From contig NZ_BMRZ01000005.1 in assembly GCF_014648895.1 (NCBI RefSeq), positions 310,001 through 374,000 of the forward strand: DNA of 64,000 nucleotides. Reading direction: 5' to 3'. Shown here piece by piece: positions 60,581-64,000 of this stretch. Below the pieces are notes generated by a model that saw only the letters and a program-made list of their open reading frames with translations, made no database searches and was not told the origin of the DNA. The position numbers and the translations under genes are program-made. The stretch comes from Streptomyces tanashiensis. GTDB lineage: Bacteria; Actinomycetota; Actinomycetes; Streptomycetales; Streptomycetaceae. How positions within the stretch are numbered: position 1 is the stretch's first letter; every line of letters starts with the position of its first letter.

Positions 60581-61570
60581 ATGGGTGATCTCGTGAACAG
60601 GGTCTCGCGTATCGCGGGCGCGCTGCTGGGCACGGCGGCGCTGACCGCCGCCCTCGCCGCGTGCGGCGGTGACAGCCTGGAGCAGGGCAAGGAGAAGGGC
60701 TCCGGGGGCTCCGGCGGCGGGCAGAAGGGCTCGCTGGTGGTGGGCGCGGCCGCCTTCACGGAGGCCAAGGTCCTCGCCGAGCTGTACGCGCAGTCGCTCC
60801 GGGCCGCCGGTTACTCGGTGTCGATCACCACGGTGAAGAATCGCGAGCTGTACGAACCCTCGCTGGAGAAGGGCGAGATCGACGTCGTCCCGGAATACGC
60901 GGCGACGATCGCGGAATTCCTCAACGCGAAGGTGAACGGCCCGAAGGCGCCCGAGGACAAGCCGGTCGCCTCGGGCGACGCGACGGCCACGGTCGACGCG
61001 CTGCGGAAGCTCGCCGAACCGCGCGGTCTGAAGGTCCTCGCGGCCGGGGAGGCGGTCGACCAGAACGCCTTCGCGGTGACGAAGGAATTCGCCGCGAAGA
61101 ACAAGCTGACGACGCTTTCCGATCTCGGTCGCGCGAAGCTGAAGGTGAAGATCGCCGCCGGTGACGAATGCGCGGTGCGCCCCTTCTGCGCGCCCGGTCT
61201 GAAGAAGACGTACGGGATCGACGTGGCCGGGATCGACCCCAAGGGCGTCGGTACGCCGCAGGCCAAGCAGGCGGTCAAGGACGGGGTGGACCAGCTGGTC
61301 CTGACGACCACCACGGACGCCACCGTCGACAGCTACGGCCTCGTCTTCCTCACCGACGACAAGAAGCTGCAGAACGCCGACAACGTGCTGCCGGTGGTCA
61401 ACGCCAAGGACGCCGGTTCCCCGGAGATAGCCGCCGCCCTGGACAAGATCACCAAGGTGCTGACCACAGCGGATCTCGCCGAACTCAACCGCAAGGTGGA
61501 CGCCGAGCGGGCGAAGCCGGAGGACGTCGCCAAGGAGTATCTGGAGACGAAGGGGCTGCTCAAGAAGTAG
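60581..61570 (+). CDS. Glycine betaine-type substrate-binding lipoprotein
   Basis: A 329-residue OpuAC/ProX-family binding protein. The signal peptide ends in the lipobox LAAC, followed by a Gly-Ser linker and the two-lobe domain (VVGAAAFTEAKVLAELYAQ, then EIDVVPEYAATIAEFLN, a family signature). It delivers choline, betaine or a similar solute to the two permeases. The start is taken at the ATG at 60581; a GTG four codons later is equally possible. Confidence 0.9.
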   Translation: MGDLVNRVSRIAGALLGTAALTAALAACGGDSLEQGKEKGSGGSGGGQKGSLVVGAAAFTEAKVLAELYAQSLRAAGYSVSITTVKNRELYEPSLEKGEIDVVPEYAATIAEFLNAKVNGPKAPEDKPVASGDATATVDALRKLAEPRGLKVLAAGEAVDQNAFAVTKEFAAKNKLTTLSDLGRAKLKVKIAAGDECAVRPFCAPGLKKTYGIDVAGIDPKGVGTPQAKQAVKDGVDQLVLTTTTDATVDSYGLVFLTDDKKLQNADNVLPVVNAKDAGSPEIAAALDKITKVLTTADLAELNRKVDAERAKPEDVAKEYLETKGLLKK

Positions 61571-61700
61571 ACGGCGGGGGAGGGGAGTCGGCCCGAAACG
61601 GAACCGGAACCGTCGATATCCACTTCTGATGGCGAGAAGTGGCCAAGAGATTGCCGGGCCGACGCCCCACATGGCGCCTACGCACGGTAAATTTCAGGCC

Positions 61701-62786
61701 ATGCCACGTGGACGCCACCGCCATTCCCCGCCTCTGCACAAGCTGCTGCCGCCCTCCGCGGTCGCCGGCGCCGCGGTCGTGTGCGCCGCGGCCGCCTGGC
61801 TGCCCGGCGACCCGGTGATCGCGCGGCTGCTCGCGGCCGCGGCGGCGGCCGCCGCCGTCACCGGTGCCGTCCTCATGCGCAGTTGGGACCGGAGCGCCGG
61901 CCTGAAGGTCGCCGAGCTCGACCGGGCGCGCACCGCCGACCAGTGGAAGGCCGAGGAGCGGACCGCCGAGCTGGAGTCCGACCTGGACGAGTCGCGCGCG
62001 CTGCGCGCCCGGCTCGACGCCAAACTCCGCGCCAAGCGCGTGGAGCTCGCCGGACTTCGCGGCGAGCACGCCGACCTGCTCCGCCGGTACGCCACCGCGG
62101 AGACCGAGCGGGCCAGCGCCCTGGAGGGCCGCCGCGTCCTCGCCCTGGAGACGAGCGGCACGGCCGACGCCAAGGCGCTGCCGGCCGCCGGCTCCACGCC
62201 CACCCCGGAGGCGTACCGCCGCGCCGCCCAGGCCCTGCGCGACCTCCCGCGCAACGCCGCCGCCCAGCAGGCCCGCCGTACGGCCGAGGCCGCCCGCGCC
62301 CGTGACCTCGCCGAGCGCGCCCGGGAGACGGAGGAGCCGCAGGGGAAGCACGCGGCGGCCGCCGGAACCGAGCACACCCGTACGGCCGCCACCGCCCCCG
62401 CGCTCCCGCCGGCCGCGCCGGTCCCGGCCGCCTCCACCGCCCTCCCGGCGGTGCCGGTCGCGGCGGCGATCGTGCCGTACGCGGCCCGCAGGCCCGTCCC
62501 GCGCCCCGAGGGCGGCTTCGACTTCTTCGGTACGCAGAAGGCCGCGGACGTCATCGAGGCCGTGCAGAACAGCGACCTCGCCGACGTCGTGGGCGAGGAG
62601 GTCCTCGAAGAGGCCCTGGCCTCCGGGACCCCGCTGCTCACCCCGGTCGCCGCCCCCGCCGTCTCCCCGCTCGCCCCGCACGTCCCGGCGGCGCCCCGGG
62701 CGGTCGGCCAGGTCATCGACCTGACCGCGCACGACGAGACCGAGCAGCTGGACGTGGCCGAACTGCGCGGCGCCGTCAACTCGTGA
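61701..62786 (+). CDS. Ala/Pro-rich membrane-anchored coiled-coil protein
   Basis: A 361-residue protein of unknown function. It begins MPRGRHRHSPPLHKLLPPS and has two hydrophobic segments (about residues 18-34 and 40-60) and a charged coiled coil (about 65-145). A long Ala/Pro-rich region follows, then a short conserved-looking C-terminal stretch (GGFDFFGTQKAADVIEAVQN). The ATG at 61701 is chosen because the longer form adds an unconvincing leader. It is coupled to the acetyltransferase by overlap. Confidence 0.72.
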   Translation: MPRGRHRHSPPLHKLLPPSAVAGAAVVCAAAAWLPGDPVIARLLAAAAAAAAVTGAVLMRSWDRSAGLKVAELDRARTADQWKAEERTAELESDLDESRALRARLDAKLRAKRVELAGLRGEHADLLRRYATAETERASALEGRRVLALETSGTADAKALPAAGSTPTPEAYRRAAQALRDLPRNAAAQQARRTAEAARARDLAERARETEEPQGKHAAAAGTEHTRTAATAPALPPAAPVPAASTALPAVPVAAAIVPYAARRPVPRPEGGFDFFGTQKAADVIEAVQNSDLADVVGEEVLEEALASGTPLLTPVAAPAVSPLAPHVPAAPRAVGQVIDLTAHDETEQLDVAELRGAVNS

Positions 62787-63271
62787 CGTACCGCCTGGCC
62801 CACCTCCCGGGCGACGAGCTCGCGGGCCGCCGCGACGAGCTCCTCGCCCTGTGCGCCCAGGCCTTCTGCGGCGGCCCCTGGCACGAGCCGCCGCTCGGCG
62901 CCGTACGGACCGTGGACAGGCTGCTCGGTTCGGCCGCCGGGAAGGACGGCTTCGCGGCGGTGGCCGCGCTCGACGCCGAGGAGGCCCTCCTCGGGTTCGC
63001 CGCCGGCTGGACCGACACGGTCCTCTCCGGGGACGCCCCCGCCTTCGAGTTCGCCGAACTCGTCGTCGCCCCCGGTCACCAGGGGCACGGCATCGGCCGC
63101 CGGCTCCACGACGCGCTGCTCGCGGGCGCGGCCCCCGGACCGGCCCTGCTCATGACCCTCGACGTACCGGAACTGACCGACCGGTACGCGCGCTGGGGCT
63201 GGACCGTCGTCGACCGGCGGCGGCCCGGCAGGGAGCGGCGGGAGTACGTCGTGATGCGCCGGGCTCAGTGA
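62783..63271 (+). CDS. GNAT-family acetyltransferase
   Basis: A 162-residue N-acetyltransferase with the acetyl-CoA loop VVAPGHQGHGIGRRLHDALL. The GTG overlaps the upstream stop (GTGA). The target is unknown. It is convergent with nuoD. Confidence 0.87.
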   Translation: MTYRLAHLPGDELAGRRDELLALCAQAFCGGPWHEPPLGAVRTVDRLLGSAAGKDGFAAVAALDAEEALLGFAAGWTDTVLSGDAPAFEFAELVVAPGHQGHGIGRRLHDALLAGAAPGPALLMTLDVPELTDRYARWGWTVVDRRRPGRERREYVVMRRAQ

Positions 63272-63309
63272 CGCCCGGCCGGGCCCGGTGACGCCCGTGC
63301 CGGCGCCTG

Positions 63310-64000
63310 CTACTTGTCGATGTCGCCGACGACGAAGAAGAGCGAGCCCAGGATCGCCACCATGTCGGCGACGAGCGTCCCCGGCAGCAGCTCCACGAGC
63401 GCCTGGATGTTGTTGAACGAGGCCGAGCGCAGCTTCAGCCGGTACGGGGTCTTCTCGCCCTTGGACACCAGGTAGTAGCCGTTGACGCCGAGCGGGTTCT
63501 CGGTCCAGGCGTACGTGTGGCCCTCCGGCGCCTTCAGCACCTTCGGCAGCCGCTGGTTGATCGGGCCCGGCGGCAGCTCGGCCATCCGGTCGAGGCAGGC
63601 GTCCGCCAGGTCCAGGGAGTTGTGCGTCTGGTCGAGCAGGCACTCGAACCGCGCGAGACAGTCGCCCTCCTGCCGCACGGCGACCCGCAGCGTGTCCTGG
63701 AGCTCCCCGTACGCGAGGTACGGCTCGTCGCGGCGCAGGTCGAAGTCGACGCCCGAGGCACGGGCGATGGGCCCGGACACCCCGTACGCGTGGACGGCCT
63801 CCGGGCTCAGGACGCCGACCCCGCGCGTACGGCCCCGGAAGATCTCGTTGCCGAGGACGAGCCTGTCGTACACGTCCATCCGCGAGCGGACGTCGGCGAC
63901 GGCCTGGCGTGCCCGTCCCAGCCAGCCGGCGGGCAGGTCCTCCTTGAGGCCGCCGACCCGGTTGAACATGTAGTGCATCCGGCCGCCGGAGACCTCCTCC
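63310..64000 (-). CDS. nuoD: NADH-quinone oxidoreductase subunit D, 5' end outside window
   Basis: The C-terminal 230 residues of NuoD (EEVSGGRMHYMFNRVGGLKED, ending AILGSLFFVVGDIDK). NuoD is the 49-kDa quinone-site subunit of complex I. The frame continues past the right edge, so the start is not visible. The gene just downstream on its strand is unrelated (an acetyltransferase, convergent), so no nuoE follows. This suggests a stand-alone or terminal copy, possibly the second nuoD-like gene known in Streptomyces rather than the one in the nuoA-N operon. Confidence 0.92.
   Translation of the reverse strand, partial: EEVSGGRMHYMFNRVGGLKEDLPAGWLGRARQAVADVRSRMDVYDRLVLGNEIFRGRTRGVGVLSPEAVHAYGVSGPIARASGVDFDLRRDEPYLAYGELQDTLRVAVRQEGDCLARFECLLDQTHNSLDLADACLDRMAELPPGPINQRLPKVLKAPEGHTYAWTENPLGVNGYYLVSKGEKTPYRLKLRSASFNNIQALVELLPGTLVADMVAILGSLFFVVGDIDK

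Overview
The window is very GC-rich with strong GC3 bias, frequent GTG starts, many overlapping ATGA/GTGA gene junctions and families typical of Streptomyces (DUF6479, DUF397/DUF5753 pairs, TipA-like MerR, a Zur-type set of zinc-free ribosomal proteins). It reads as a stretch of Streptomyces chromosome: an accessory left half (about 1-43 kb) joined to a core right half (about 43-64 kb). No tRNA, rRNA, IS element or CRISPR array was seen.

Region 1 (1-10.3 kb) looks like a specialised-metabolite operon. A 67-residue exported-type peptide carrying three DTGWG motifs lies divergent from a TrmB/LuxR-type regulator cut by the left edge. It is translationally coupled to an HMGL-like aldolase. After a tandem-repeat spacer follow a cupin, a methionyl-tRNA-synthetase-like protein, a fused periplasmic-binding-protein/amino-acid-oxidase protein, an APC permease, a lysine/ornithine N-hydroxylase and a flavin-binding PNPOx-like protein. 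N-hydroxylase + cupin + MetRS-like + FAD amine oxidase is the known N-N bond (hydrazine) forming set (Spb38/Spb40-type chemistry), so I predict a hydrazine-containing product.

Region 2 (10.3-25 kb) holds a SigE-family sigma factor with a membrane partner, a Pol I-like polymerase, a LuxR regulator, an oxidoreductase, an acetyltransferase, a MacB-like ABC exporter, an NmrA/HxlR divergent pair, a DUF2786 protein and a FUSC membrane protein. Region 3 (25-43 kb) has a sigma factor flanked by two copies of one extracytoplasmic domain, the Zur-type ribosomal protein locus (S14/L28 divergent from L33/L31/CobW-like), a DUF397 / HATPase / XRE set sharing a 28-bp element, an aldehyde dehydrogenase, and a PadR gene with three matching operators next to a drug-type ABC exporter. 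It ends with a lipoprotein, a CLC channel, a TipA-like regulator, YbjQ, DedA and ThrE-like membrane proteins.

Region 4 (43-64 kb) is core: ppa, dacB, a metalloprotease, tilS, hpt, ftsH and folE, then convergently DUF3180, folK, folB, an NTF2-like protein and folP. These are followed by an MprF-like lysyltransferase, an esterase, a glycine-betaine-type ABC importer, an Ala-rich coiled-coil protein, an acetyltransferase and the 3' part of nuoD.

The most striking signal is at folE. A free-standing intein-like LAGLIDADG homing endonuclease gene (51042-51845) sits directly downstream. The folE codons around the invariant Cys-Glu-His-His active site are abruptly A/T-ending (19 of 35 codons, against 5 of 81 just upstream). 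This looks like an endonuclease-resistant recoded target allele travelling with its endonuclease.
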